Assembly: GCF_014645835.1 (NCBI RefSeq)
Contig: NZ_BMMM01000015.1
Coordinates: forward strand, 1-64,000
From: Streptomyces albiflavescens
Lineage (GTDB): Bacteria > Actinomycetota > Actinomycetes > Streptomycetales > Streptomycetaceae
Length of the DNA: 64,000 nucleotides
Direction: 5' to 3'
Numbering within the stretch: the first letter of the stretch is position 1; each line of letters starts with the position of its first letter. Of the stretch, positions 8,247 through 16,657 are shown piece after piece. The notes beneath the pieces were generated by a model. That model did no database searches and was not told the DNA's origin. It worked only from the letters and a program-made list of their open reading frames with translations. The translations under genes were made by a program, and so were the position numbers.

Positions 8247-8944
8247 CGGGGGCCGATCGGCGCCGCCAGACCGTTCACGCAGATCCCGACGATCGGCACG
8301 CACACGATCGGGGGATCGGGCTGTGGGGCCGGGCCATGGGTCGTCGCGCTCGGGGTCGGCTGCGGGGCCCCGGGAGTGGTCGCCGCCGGGGGCGGTGTGG
8401 TCAGCGGTGTGGTCATGGGGGCGGTCGGGATGCCCGTGGTGTCCGGCGCGCTGGTCGCGGGGGCACTCCCGTGCGGCGACGGGATCGACGCGGGTGTGGT
8501 CGGCGACGGTGTCGGTACGCCGCTCGCACCCGGGGTGGGCGTCGCGCTCGACGCGCCCATCGCGGCGGTCCCGGTGTCGGCCTTGGGGTCCCCGGAGGGC
8601 ACGGCCTCGACGGTGGTGACCGCGCTGCCCGCGGTGTCCATGACGGTCGCGCCTGTCGGCTCGGCCTCCGCGCTGCCCCCACCGCCGATCACCGACTCCG
8701 GCGTCATCCGCACAAAGCTCAACACCCCCGCGGCGAGCGCGAGTCCGCCCACGGCGAAGAGCACCCGCCGCGGCCGGGGCCTGCGGTGCCGCCCTCGGAC
8801 GGGGCGGACCGCCGCGCTGTCGTCCGCCGCGGGATGCGCCGCTGTGGCGTCCCCCGCTCCGGGAGCCGTCGGCCGCGCCGTTGGAGGCGTGCGTCGCGGC
8901 TCCGGCCGGGTCTTCGTGGCCTGCGTCGTCTCTCGGTTCGTCAT
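8243..8944 (-). CDS. Single-span protein with proline/threonine-rich extracellular tail
   Basis: A 233-residue protein of unknown function. A basic cytosolic N-terminus (about 55 residues ending in RGRHRRPRPRR) is followed by one transmembrane helix, VLFAVGGLALAAGVLSFVRM, and a long Ala/Pro/Thr-rich low-complexity segment (residues 85-210). It ends with a short ordered tail, IVCVPIVGICVNGLAAPIG, that holds two Cys and may form a disulfide outside the cell. The architecture is of a type II membrane protein with a wall-spanning stalk. It converges on the cyclase gene with overlapping stop codons. No family is recognised. Confidence 0.75.
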   Translation of the reverse strand: MTNRETTQATKTRPEPRRTPPTARPTAPGAGDATAAHPAADDSAAVRPVRGRHRRPRPRRVLFAVGGLALAAGVLSFVRMTPESVIGGGGSAEAEPTGATVMDTAGSAVTTVEAVPSGDPKADTGTAAMGASSATPTPGASGVPTPSPTTPASIPSPHGSAPATSAPDTTGIPTAPMTTPLTTPPPAATTPGAPQPTPSATTHGPAPQPDPPIVCVPIVGICVNGLAAPIGPR

Positions 8945-9148
8945 GGTCGTCCCTCCCCAATGTGCCCGCGCCCCCCGAATGCACCGGCGGTGCGCAGGCT
9001 ATGTGCCGTTTCGGGACGGCGGGCGGGAGTTGGGCGGGATGTCACTCGAACGGGGAGGTGGGTGCGCGGGGGGCGGGTTTCGTCGGACGGCGTCGGCTGC
9101 GATGATCGGGGCGTCGGTTTGTTAACCCGCGTTAACCGGGAGGGTGTC

Positions 9149-9955
9149 ATGGCGGAGCAAGGGGACGAGCGGCGGTTCGGGGAGTTCGTCGTCGTACGGC
9201 GGCACGCGTACGTCGCGGAGCTCGCCCTCGACCGGCCCAAGGCCATGAACGCCGTGTCCACGGACATGGCCCGGTCCATCGCCGGTGCCTGCGAGGCGCT
9301 CGCCGCCGACCGCGACGTACGTGTGGTCGTGCTGACCTCCACCCATGAGCGCGCCTTCTGCGTCGGCGCCGACCTGAAGGAGCGCAACTCGTTCACCGAC
9401 GCCGAGCTGGTGCGGCAGCGCCCGGTCGCGCGGGGCGCGTACACCGGGGTCCTGGAGCTGCCGATGCCGACCGTCGCCGCCGTGCACGGCTTCGCGCTGG
9501 GCGGCGGGTTCGAGCTGGCACTGTCGTGCGACCTGATCGTGGCCGACCGTACGGCGGTCGTCGGGCTGCCCGAGGTGTCGGTCGGGGTGATCCCCGGAGG
9601 GGGCGGTACGCAGTTGCTGCCCCGCCGGGTCGGAGCCGCGCGGGCGGCCGAGCTCATTTTCTCGGCGCGGCGGCTGGAGGCGGTCGAGGCGCGGGAGTTG
9701 GGGCTTGTGGATGAGCTCGTGGACGAGGGGCGGGACAGGGCGGAGGCGCTGGCGCTGGCCGGTCGTATCGCTGCGAACTCCCCCGTGGGGCTGCGGGCGG
9801 CCAAGCGGGCGCTCCGTCTCGGGCAGGGTCTCGACCTTCGTGCGGGGCTCGAGGTCGAGGATGCCGCCTGGCGGTCCGTCGCCTTCTCGGGGGACCGGGC
9901 GGAGGGTGTCGCCGCCTTCAACGAGAAGCGCAAGCCGGAGTGGCCGGGCGAGTAG
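9149..9955 (+). CDS. Enoyl-CoA hydratase/isomerase (crotonase family)
   Basis: A 268-residue crotonase-fold enzyme, probably hydrating trans-2-enoyl-CoA in beta-oxidation. FCVGADLKERN supplies the first oxyanion-hole segment and VHGFALGGGFELALSCDLIVA the second; the catalytic glutamates are expected near GLPEVSVGVIPGGGGTQLL, which matches the family. A C-terminal helical segment (RIAANSPVGLRAAKRAL) is normal. The ATG is preceded by GGGAGGG at a good distance. Upstream in-frame codons up to 325 longer have no similarity and are rejected. The gene is followed by a long dispersed palindrome that probably terminates it. Exact substrate is not deducible. Confidence 0.9.
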   Translation: MAEQGDERRFGEFVVVRRHAYVAELALDRPKAMNAVSTDMARSIAGACEALAADRDVRVVVLTSTHERAFCVGADLKERNSFTDAELVRQRPVARGAYTGVLELPMPTVAAVHGFALGGGFELALSCDLIVADRTAVVGLPEVSVGVIPGGGGTQLLPRRVGAARAAELIFSARRLEAVEARELGLVDELVDEGRDRAEALALAGRIAANSPVGLRAAKRALRLGQGLDLRAGLEVEDAAWRSVAFSGDRAEGVAAFNEKRKPEWPGE

Positions 9956-9956
9956 A

Positions 9957-10181
9957 CGTTTTTCGCCCCCGCCGCCCCTGCCCTCCCCCAAGCTCTCGGC
10001 TTCGCTCGAGCAGGGGGGACCCCCATCGTCCCTGGGGGCTGCGTCCCCAGACCCCGCTTACAAGATTGCGCAGTTCCCCGCACCCCTGGAAAGGGGCGCG
10101 GGGAACTGCGCGACCAGCCCCCACGAACCCGCAGCCGAAGGCTGGTGCGGGACGGGCAGGGGCGGCGGGGGCGAAAAAACC
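9957..10181. repeat. Composite dispersed inverted repeat, copy 2 (most complete)
   Basis: Outer arms are TTTTTCGCCCCCGCCGCCCC at the left and GGGGCGGCGGGGGCGAAAAA at the right. Inside are a second palindromic module (9984-10026: CTCTCGGCTTCGCTCGAG with CCCCCA/GGGGGA flanks) and a third (GCGCAGTTCCCCGC ... GCGGGGAACTGCGC around 10068-10111). This is the typical abundant intergenic element of streptomycetes as I know it. Module two recurs inside a coding sequence at 61129-61171. Here it separates the hydratase and GGDEF genes and probably ends the former's transcript. Confidence 0.8.
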
Positions 10182-10258
10182 CGCCCGAACCACCGTCCCG
10201 GACCCCTGTTCGCCGTATCAATGTCCCGAAATGCTGCAGTTTTACCTAGCCTGGGGTG

Positions 10259-11410
10259 ATGGGTGAGGACAGACGGCTGAGGGCGGTGGTGGGGCTGGCG
10301 CAGGGCATGGCGGCGGCCCACACCCCACGCGAGTCGTGGCGGGCCGCGGCGCTCGGCGCGTGTCACGCGCTGGCCGGAAGCTTCGCCGCGCTCTCGGTGT
10401 GGGAGCGCGAACTCGGCAGGCTGCGGGTGCTCGTCAACGTGGGCGAGCGGACCGAGGGCGAGGACGAGTTCCCCGACGGGGAGGCCTACCCCGTGCACCA
10501 GTTCCCGGAGATCACCGAGTTCCTGCATGAACGCTGGGCCGGGGGCGGCGGGCCCAACGCCTGGGTGGAGACGGCGGACGGCCCGGCGGGCAGCCGCGCC
10601 GGGTACTGCCATCAGCGCGTCGCCGCCCTGCGCCGCCGTGGTCGCGGCTGCTGCGTCGTCGCGCCGATCGTCCTGCACGGCCGTGCGTGGGGCGAGCTGT
10701 ATGTGGCCCGCCCGGCCGGGGCCCCCGACTTCGACGCTGCCGACGCCGACTTCGCGACCGTCCTCGCCTCCGTCGTCGCGGCCGGGATCGCCCAGACCGA
10801 GCGTCTGGAGGAGGCCCGGCGGCTGGCGTTCACGGACGCCCTCACCGGGCTCGCCAACCGCCGGGCCGTGGATGTCCGCCTCGACGAGGCAGTCGAGCGG
10901 CACAAGGGCGACGGGGTCGTGGTCAGTCTCGTCGTCTGCGACCTCAATGGGCTGAAGCGGGTCAACGACACCCGCGGGCACGCGGTCGGCGACCGGCTCC
11001 TGGAGCGGTTCGGATCGGTGCTCTCGCTGTGCGGGGCGATGCTCCCGGGCACCCTCGCGGCCCGTCTCGGCGGTGACGAGTTCTGCCTGCTGGCGGTGGG
11101 CCCGGCGGCGGACGAGGTCGTCCGCATCGCCGACGAACTCTGTCGCCGTGCGGCCGAGTTGGAGCTGGGGGAAGGGGTGGCGTGCGGGGTCGCCTCGACC
11201 GAGGATCCGATCGGACCGGTGCGCTCGGCGCGGCGGCTCTTCCGGCTGGCCGACGCCGCCCAGTACCGGGCCAAGGCCGTGCGCGCGGCGAAGCCCGTGG
11301 TCGCCGGGCGCGAGGGCCCGGACGACCCGGTCGTGCGCCTCGCGGACGCGCCGTCGCCCACGGAGGGGGAGCGCCGCCGCTTCCGCGGACGCCACGAGCC
11401 CCGTCCGTGA
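10259..11410 (+). CDS. cdgE: GAF-GGDEF diguanylate cyclase
   Basis: A 383-residue soluble signalling protein. Residues about 15-180 form a GAF sensor (SFAALSVWERELGRLRVLVN ... VVAPIVLHGRAWGELYVARP). Residues 190-360 form a GGDEF domain with DALTGLANRRAVDVRL, VCDLNGLKRVNDTRGHAVGD and an intact RLGGDEFCLL active site, so it should make c-di-GMP from two GTP. No RxxD inhibitory site precedes GGDEF, suggesting no product inhibition there. In Streptomyces c-di-GMP holds BldD active and delays development; the GAF-GGDEF protein at this locus is, in memory, CdgE. A GTG one codon upstream is an equally possible start. Confidence 0.87.
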   Translation: MGEDRRLRAVVGLAQGMAAAHTPRESWRAAALGACHALAGSFAALSVWERELGRLRVLVNVGERTEGEDEFPDGEAYPVHQFPEITEFLHERWAGGGGPNAWVETADGPAGSRAGYCHQRVAALRRRGRGCCVVAPIVLHGRAWGELYVARPAGAPDFDAADADFATVLASVVAAGIAQTERLEEARRLAFTDALTGLANRRAVDVRLDEAVERHKGDGVVVSLVVCDLNGLKRVNDTRGHAVGDRLLERFGSVLSLCGAMLPGTLAARLGGDEFCLLAVGPAADEVVRIADELCRRAAELELGEGVACGVASTEDPIGPVRSARRLFRLADAAQYRAKAVRAAKPVVAGREGPDDPVVRLADAPSPTEGERRRFRGRHEPRP

Positions 11411-11520
11411 TCCGGCCGGCGCCCCGCTCCCGGGCCGTCCGTTGTGACGTACGTCGAAGTAAGGGGTAAACCGATGACCCACTAGTGACATCATCGAATT
11501 CACTGCGTACGCTCCTGAAT

Positions 11521-13065
11521 ATGGATATGCACACTGTGGTGGTGGGGACGTCCGGGGTGACCGCGTCCGACGTTCTCGCCGTGGCGCGCGACGGCGCCCG
11601 GATCGAGCTCTCCGACGAGGCGGTGGCGGCCCTCGCCGCGGCCCGCGAGATCGTGGACGCGCTGGCGGCCAAGCCGGAGCCCGTCTACGGCGTTTCCACC
11701 GGTTTCGGCGCCCTCGCGACCCGGCACATCAGCCCGGAGCTGCGCGCCCAGCTGCAGCGCAACATCGTCCGCTCGCACGCCGCCGGCATGGGCCCGCGCG
11801 TGGAGCGCGAGGTCGTCCGCGCGCTGATGTTCCTGCGGCTCAAGACCGTCTGCTCGGGACACACGGGCGTACGGCCCGAGGTCGCGCAGACCATGGCGGA
11901 CATCCTCAACGCCGGTATCACCCCGGTCGTGCACGAGTACGGCTCGCTCGGCTGCTCCGGCGACCTGGCGCCGCTGTCCCACTGTGCGCTCACGCTGATG
12001 GGCGAGGGGGACGCGGAGGGCCCGGACGGTGTCGTACGGCCCGCGGGTGAGCTGCTCGCCGAGGCCGGCATCGCGCCCGTCGAACTGCGCGAGAAGGAAG
12101 GCCTCGCCCTCCTCAACGGCACCGACGGCATGCTCGGCATGCTGGTCATGGCCCTCGCCGACCTGGAGACGCTCTACAAGTCGGCGGACGTCACCGCCGC
12201 CCTCTCCCTCGAGGCGCTGCTCGGCACCGACAAGGTCCTCGCCCCCGAGCTGCACGCCATCCGCCCGCACCCGGGCCAGGGTGCCAGCGCCGCCAACATG
12301 CTGGCCGTGCTGAAGGGTTCGGAGCTCACCGGGCACCACCAGGACGGCGCCCCGCGCGTCCAGGACGCCTACTCCGTGCGCTGCGCCCCGCAGGTCGCGG
12401 GCGCCGGACGCGACACCCTCGCCCATGCCCGTACGGTCGCCGAGCGCGAGCTCGCCTCCGCGGTCGACAACCCGGTTGTGCTGCCCGACGGCCGCGTCGA
12501 GTCGAACGGCAACTTCCACGGTGCCCCGGTCGCGTACGTCCTCGACTTCCTCGCCATCGCGGCCGCCGACCTGGGCTCCATCGCCGAGCGCCGCACCGAC
12601 CGCCTCCTCGACAAGAACCGCTCGCACGGCCTGCCGCCGTTCCTCGCCGACGACGCCGGTGTCGACTCGGGCCTGATGATCGCCCAGTACACGCAGGCCG
12701 CGCTGGTCAGCGAGATGAAGCGGCTCGCCGTGCCGGCGTCCGCGGACTCCATCCCGTCCTCCGCGATGCAGGAGGACCACGTCTCCATGGGCTGGTCGGC
12801 GGCGCGCAAGCTGCGTACGGCCGTGGACAACCTGACCCGGATCGTCGCGATCGAGCTGTACGCCGCCACCCGCGCGATCGAACTGCGCGAGGGCCTGACC
12901 CCCGCCCCGGCGTCGCAGGCGGTCATCGAGGCCGTCCGCGCGGCCGGCGTCCAGGGCCCCGGCCCGGATCGCTTCCTCGCCCCCGACCTGGAGGCCGCGG
13001 ACGCGTTCGTGCGCGGTGGCCATGTGGTGACGGCGGTGGAGCCGGTGACGGGTCCGCTGGCCTAG
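11521..13065 (+). CDS. hutH: Histidine ammonia-lyase
   Basis: A 514-residue enzyme that deaminates L-histidine to urocanate, first step of the Hut pathway. The electrophilic MIO cofactor forms from Cys145-Ser146-Gly147 in GSLGCSGDLAPLSHCAL; Cys replaces the usual Ala, as allowed in the family consensus. Further conserved blocks are YGVSTGFGALATRHI, NGTDGMLGML, QDAYSVRCAPQV, NGNFHGAPVAYVLDF and SSAMQEDHVSMGW. The start is MDMHTVVVGT, with MHTVVV two codons later equally likely; the leader lacks a strong ribosome site. No other hut genes are adjacent, which I recall as usual for Streptomyces. Confidence 0.95.
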   Translation: MDMHTVVVGTSGVTASDVLAVARDGARIELSDEAVAALAAAREIVDALAAKPEPVYGVSTGFGALATRHISPELRAQLQRNIVRSHAAGMGPRVEREVVRALMFLRLKTVCSGHTGVRPEVAQTMADILNAGITPVVHEYGSLGCSGDLAPLSHCALTLMGEGDAEGPDGVVRPAGELLAEAGIAPVELREKEGLALLNGTDGMLGMLVMALADLETLYKSADVTAALSLEALLGTDKVLAPELHAIRPHPGQGASAANMLAVLKGSELTGHHQDGAPRVQDAYSVRCAPQVAGAGRDTLAHARTVAERELASAVDNPVVLPDGRVESNGNFHGAPVAYVLDFLAIAAADLGSIAERRTDRLLDKNRSHGLPPFLADDAGVDSGLMIAQYTQAALVSEMKRLAVPASADSIPSSAMQEDHVSMGWSAARKLRTAVDNLTRIVAIELYAATRAIELREGLTPAPASQAVIEAVRAAGVQGPGPDRFLAPDLEAADAFVRGGHVVTAVEPVTGPLA

Positions 13066-13203
13066 CGGCAGGTCCGTCGTATGTGGAGGGGGGCCGCCGT
13101 CGGCTACGGTGGCCCCCGTCACATCGGGGCCTCTCGGTGCCGGAGGGCAGTCCGAGGTGTGCTACCGTCGCGTTGATACGTTTTTGGTACCCATTTACTT
13201 TGT

Positions 13204-13240
13204 GCGCCTGATCGGAATCTTCCGCAGGCGCGTTTTGTTT
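13204..13240 (+). promoter_or_regulatory. Terminator-like hairpin in the cold-shock gene leader
   Basis: GCGCCTG (13204-13210) pairs with CAGGCGC (13225-13231) and is followed by the T-rich run GTTTTGTTTT, giving an intrinsic-terminator shape 66 bp before the cold-shock start codon. Downstream, two near-identical CCGG(T)GCATCTCCGG units (13244-13276) can form competing stems. The arrangement suggests attenuation or an RNA thermosensor, as in long csp leaders of other bacteria; this is inference. Confidence 0.5.
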
Positions 13241-13306
13241 TACCGGCATCTCCGGCTTTTCCCGGTGCATCTCCGGATGGGACCTCTACCTGTTCAGGAG
13301 AAAACA

Positions 13307-13510
13307 ATGGCTACAGGCACCGTGAAGTGGTTCAACTCGGAAAAGGGCTTCGGCTTCATCGAGCAGGACGGCGGCGGCCCCGACGTCTTCGCCCACTACT
13401 CCAACATCGCCAGCTCCGGCTTCCGTGAGCTGCTGGAGGGCCAGAAGGTCTCGTTCGACGTCACGCAGGGCCAGAAGGGCCTGCAGGCGGAGAACATCGT
13501 CCCCGCCTGA
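13307..13510 (+). CDS. CspA-family cold-shock protein
   Basis: A 67-residue OB-fold nucleic-acid chaperone. RNP1 is KGFGFI and RNP2 is VFAHYS; the frame MATGTVKWFNSEKGFGFI is the canonical start and length is exact. It binds single-stranded RNA and melts secondary structure. AGGAG precedes the ATG by 5 nt. The gene has an unusually structured 5' leader and a strong terminator after it, and a DEAD-box helicase gene follows on the same strand, a functionally matching pair of RNA-remodelling proteins. Gene name not given because Streptomyces carry many csp paralogues. Confidence 0.96.
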   Translation: MATGTVKWFNSEKGFGFIEQDGGGPDVFAHYSNIASSGFRELLEGQKVSFDVTQGQKGLQAENIVPA

Positions 13511-13530
13511 TTCGGGACGCGCTTTTCCAG

Positions 13531-13566
13531 AGCCGGGACCCGCACCTTCGGGTGCGGGTCCCGGCT
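13531..13566 (+). terminator. Strong hairpin terminator after cold-shock gene
   Basis: AGCCGGGACCCGCACC, loop TTCG, GGTGCGGGTCCCGGCT: 16 perfect base pairs closed by a stable UUCG tetraloop, 20 bp after the stop. There is no T-run, as is common in Streptomyces. Confidence 0.85.
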
Positions 13567-13644
13567 CGTGCTGTGAATGCTCATGCGCGTGGTGAGCGCT
13601 GTGCGTGCAGTCCGTGGGGCCCAGGAAGGAAATCCAGATCCAGC

Positions 13645-15333
13645 ATGACTCGATCCGAACGTCCCGTCCGTAAGCGGCCGGCAAACGCACGCGGCGCCCA
13701 GACCGGCGGCTCCGCGAAGACCGGCGGCTCCGCGAGGAGCGCGGGCCGGAACACCGGCCGGGGCGCCGGCAAGGGCGGTGCCCGCAGGGTCGCGCCGCCG
13801 CAGGAGTTCTCGCTGCCCGAGACCATCACGCCCGCGCTGCCCGCCGTCGACTCCTTCGACGCACTGGACATGCCGGCCGCGCTGACCAAGACGCTCGCCG
13901 CCCAGGGCGTCACCGAGCCTTTCCCGATCCAGGGTGCGACCCTGCCCAACTCCCTTGCCGGGCGCGACGTTCTCGGCCGGGGCCGCACCGGCTCGGGCAA
14001 GACCCTCGCCTTCGGGCTCGCCCTGCTGGCGCGCACCGCGGGCCGCCGGGCCGAGTCCAAGGCGCCGCTCGCCCTTGTCCTGGTGCCCACGCGTGAGCTC
14101 GCGCAGCAGGTCAACGACGCGCTGACGCCGTACGCCACCGCCGTCAACCTGCGCGTCGCCACGGCCGTCGGCGGTATGTCGATCAGCCGGCAGGCCGGTG
14201 CGCTCCGTCGCGGCGCCGAAGTGCTGGTGGCCACCCCCGGGCGGCTCAAGGACCTCATCGAGCGGGGCGACTGCTCCCTCGGCCGGGTCGCGATCACCGT
14301 GCTCGACGAGGCCGACCAGATGGCCGACATGGGCTTCATGCCGCAGGTCACCGCGCTGCTCCAGCAGGTCGAGCCGGACGGTCAGCGGCTGCTGTTCTCG
14401 GCGACGCTGGACAAGAACATCGACCGGCTCGTGCGGATGTTCCTCACGGACCCCGTGGTGCACTCGGTCGACCCGTCGGCGGGTGCGGTGACCACCATGG
14501 AGCACCACGTGCTGCATGTCGTCGACGAGACCGACAAGAAGGCCGTCGCCCTGCGGATCGCGGCGCGCGACGGCCGGGTCATCCTCTTCGTGGACACCAA
14601 GCGGGGCGCCGACCGGTTCACCAAGCGGCTGCTCGCGAGTGGCGTACGGGCGTCCGCGCTGCACGGCGGGCGCAGCCAGCCGCAGCGCAACCGCACCCTC
14701 GACCAGTTCAAGAACGGTCAGGTCACCGCGCTCGTCGCCACCAACGTGGCCGCCCGCGGCATCCACATCGACGACCTGGATCTGGTCGTCAACGTCGATC
14801 CGCCGACCGACCACAAGGACTATCTGCACCGCGGCGGCCGTACGGCCCGCGCCGGGGAGTCCGGCAGCGTCGTCACCCTCGTACTGCCCGAGCAGAAGCG
14901 GGAGATGACCCGTCTGATGGCGGACGCCGGCATCACCCCGCGCACCGCCCGCATCAAGTCCGGCGACGAGGAGCTGGCCCGCCTCACCGGCGCCCGCGAG
15001 CCCTCCGGCGTGCCGGTGGTCATCGAGGTGCCGCAGCCCGCCGAGCAGCCGAAGCAGCGGTCGAACTCCCGGCGTGGGGCCGGGGGCGGGGCCAGGCGGC
15101 CGTCGGGTACGGGCACGGGTGGCGCTGCCGGCGGCACGGCCACCGGTCGCCGTACCGGTGGCGGCGGCGGTGCGACCGGCCGACGTACCGACACCGGTGG
15201 CGGCGGCGGTGCGACAGGCCGACGTACCGACACCGGGGGCGGCGCGGGCAGCGCCCGCTCGGGTGGCCGTGGGCGTGCCCCGCAGCGCCGCACGGAACGT
15301 GGCGGCCAGGGCGGCGGTCGCCGGGCCGCGTGA
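13645..15333 (+). CDS. DEAD-box RNA helicase with RGG-like tail
   Basis: A 562-residue ATP-dependent RNA helicase. RecA domain 1 carries GRGRTGSGKT (motif I), PTRELA (Ia), TPGRL (Ib), DEAD in VLDEADQMADMGF (II) and SAT (III). Domain 2 carries RGIHIDDLDLVVNVDPP and HRGGRTARAG (motifs V-VI). The N-terminal 50 and C-terminal 80 residues are low-complexity, rich in Gly, Arg and Thr, and the tail contains two exact in-frame 13-residue repeats TGGGGGATGRRTD. Such tails bind RNA and can drive condensate formation. An ATG after AGGAAGGA is chosen; in-frame extension upstream would run into the csp terminator. Likely role is cold-stress RNA remodelling or ribosome assembly. Confidence 0.9.
   Translation: MTRSERPVRKRPANARGAQTGGSAKTGGSARSAGRNTGRGAGKGGARRVAPPQEFSLPETITPALPAVDSFDALDMPAALTKTLAAQGVTEPFPIQGATLPNSLAGRDVLGRGRTGSGKTLAFGLALLARTAGRRAESKAPLALVLVPTRELAQQVNDALTPYATAVNLRVATAVGGMSISRQAGALRRGAEVLVATPGRLKDLIERGDCSLGRVAITVLDEADQMADMGFMPQVTALLQQVEPDGQRLLFSATLDKNIDRLVRMFLTDPVVHSVDPSAGAVTTMEHHVLHVVDETDKKAVALRIAARDGRVILFVDTKRGADRFTKRLLASGVRASALHGGRSQPQRNRTLDQFKNGQVTALVATNVAARGIHIDDLDLVVNVDPPTDHKDYLHRGGRTARAGESGSVVTLVLPEQKREMTRLMADAGITPRTARIKSGDEELARLTGAREPSGVPVVIEVPQPAEQPKQRSNSRRGAGGGARRPSGTGTGGAAGGTATGRRTGGGGGATGRRTDTGGGGGATGRRTDTGGGAGSARSGGRGRAPQRRTERGGQGGGRRAA
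15154..15231 (+). repeat. Two in-frame 39-bp tandem repeats in helicase tail
   Basis: Two consecutive 39-bp units, differing at one base, encode TGGGGGATGRRTD twice in the helicase C-terminus. A third degenerate unit begins after them. The period is a multiple of three, so copy-number change keeps the frame. Confidence 0.85.
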
Positions 15334-15372
15334 TGGCTCTCCCGGGGGCGTGATGTGAACTGCGGGCCGTCT

Positions 15373-15412
15373 TCGCCGGCCGCGCAGTTCCCCGCGCCTC
15401 CGAAGGGGGCGC
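15373..15412. repeat. Fragment of dispersed intergenic palindrome
   Basis: CGCAGTTCCCCGCGCC followed by GAAGGGGGCG matches the left arm of the larger elements at 6725-6885 and 9957-10181. Its right arm is missing, so it appears to be a decayed copy between two convergent genes. Confidence 0.5.
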
Positions 15413-15430
15413 CGCACGCCACCTGAGTCG

Positions 15431-16180
15431 TCAGACGGTGCCCAGGAACCCCGGATCCACCGAGTCGAGCTTCAGCGCGAAGTCCCGGTGCAGGCTGAGG
15501 ATTTCGGCCAGCGGCACCGCGCGGCGGCTGGTCGAGTGCATGTCCCGGCGAGCCTCGGCCGACCAGAGGAAGGGCACGACGGACAGCCCCTGCCTCCCGG
15601 TCAGCGCACCGGACTCGGCGCGCCAGCCCGGCCACCGCAGCGTGTCGTAGAAGTGATCCGTGCCCTCGCCGAGGAGCCAGTGGAGCCAGGCCCCGTGGCC
15701 CACTTCGAGGGCCTCCCAGCGCAGGGAGTCCGGAGCGAAGTACACGATCTCGCCAGGGCGTCCGGGACGGCCGGCCGCCTCCGGGTCGGGCCCGTTCATG
15801 ACGAAGACCCCGCCCAGGACGTCGTGGCCGACGACGAGCCCGTTGAAGGGCCGCCAGGCGGGATCGAACCGTGCGGGGAATCCGTTGACCTCGGCGAGGC
15901 TGGGCAGGTCCGTGGAGCCCCCCGGCAGCCCCGTGGACGCATCGGCGCCCGGGCTCCCGTAGATCCGCAGCCACCCGCTGTCCAGCACCACCCCACCGCA
16001 GTTGAGCACCATCCCGCCGAGCCAGGACCGCGCGGTGACCTGCAGTTGGAGCAGGGTGGAGCGGCCCCGTGCCGGATCGCCGGGCAGCACGTCCATGGAC
16101 ACCCCGCTGGTGTCGAGTGCCTCGGACAGCAGCGGCCAGGCCGGTTCCTCGACGTCGGTCAGCTCGGTCAGGTCTCGCAT
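15431..16180 (-). CDS. DUF2625-like protein
   Basis: A 249-residue soluble protein of unknown function. The segment AWPLLSEALDTSGVSMDVLP, then LLQLQVTARSWLGGMVLNCGG, LRIYGSP, FNGLVVGHDVLGGVFVMNG and GEIVYFAPDSLRWEALEVGH resembles DUF2625, a family with SUKH-like features (a small alpha/beta protein with a conserved W and acidic surface). There is no signal peptide or membrane helix. Starts MRDLTELTDVEEPAW with GGGGAACCC upstream. It converges on the helicase gene. Family call is from memory of the motif order and is moderate. Confidence 0.65.
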   Translation of the reverse strand: MRDLTELTDVEEPAWPLLSEALDTSGVSMDVLPGDPARGRSTLLQLQVTARSWLGGMVLNCGGVVLDSGWLRIYGSPGADASTGLPGGSTDLPSLAEVNGFPARFDPAWRPFNGLVVGHDVLGGVFVMNGPDPEAAGRPGRPGEIVYFAPDSLRWEALEVGHGAWLHWLLGEGTDHFYDTLRWPGWRAESGALTGRQGLSVVPFLWSAEARRDMHSTSRRAVPLAEILSLHRDFALKLDSVDPGFLGTV

Positions 16181-16217
16181 GGGTTCCCCGTGGGTTGTCC
16201 GGGCCGGAGCGCCGTGC

Positions 16218-16547
16218 TCAGTAGGCCATCGTGCGCTCGCGGCGCACCGAATAGGTGATGAATCCGGCGCCCAGGCCGAGGAAGAGCGTGCCGCCGACGA
16301 TGTACGGCGTCGTGTCGACGCTGCCGGTGTCGGCCAGCAGGGTGTGTTCCTCGCTCGACACCGTGCCCGACTCCGTGGACGTCTGCACCGCGTTGGTGGT
16401 GGTGGTGGTCGTCGTCGCGGAGGTTGACGCCGAGGCGCTCGGAGTGGGTTCGTCCTGGGTCGCGTTGGCGGACGGGACGAACCACAGGGCCCCCAGGAGG
16501 GTCCCCGCGGCGGTGGCGGTCAACAACGATCGACGTGCGGCGGACAC
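16218..16547 (-). CDS. Small LAXTG sortase-anchored surface protein
   Basis: A 109-residue secreted wall protein. The GTG start yields VSAARRSLLTATAAGTLLGALWF and a signal peptidase site after SANA. The mature part is a Ser/Thr-rich linker with a run of seven Thr. It ends LADTG (matching LAXTG, the class E sortase signal of Streptomyces), a hydrophobic helix and a basic RRERTMAY tail. Class E sortase should cut after Thr and attach it to peptidoglycan. AAGGGG lies 12 nt before the GTG; an in-frame longer version would bury the signal peptide. So short a mature chain has no room for an enzymatic domain. Confidence 0.85.
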   Translation of the reverse strand: MSAARRSLLTATAAGTLLGALWFVPSANATQDEPTPSASASTSATTTTTTTNAVQTSTESGTVSSEEHTLLADTGSVDTTPYIVGGTLFLGLGAGFITYSVRRERTMAY

Positions 16548-16657
16548 GAAATATCGATCCCCTTGTGGCGCTGGCGAATTGGCCGTGTGGGGCGATGCTA
16601 ATGAAAGGCGCGGGTCGTGGGAAAGTCGTGGAACCTGTGGGCCGTACGCTCCGTCCC

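Noticed and set aside
6786..8984. 732-residue open frame antisense to the cyclase gene
   Set aside because: Low-complexity shadow covering two opposite real genes and a dispersed repeat.
13396..15417. 673-residue open frame antisense to the helicase gene
   Set aside because: High-GC shadow frame: Arg/Gly/Ala-rich, no motif, fully covered by a clear helicase on the other strand.
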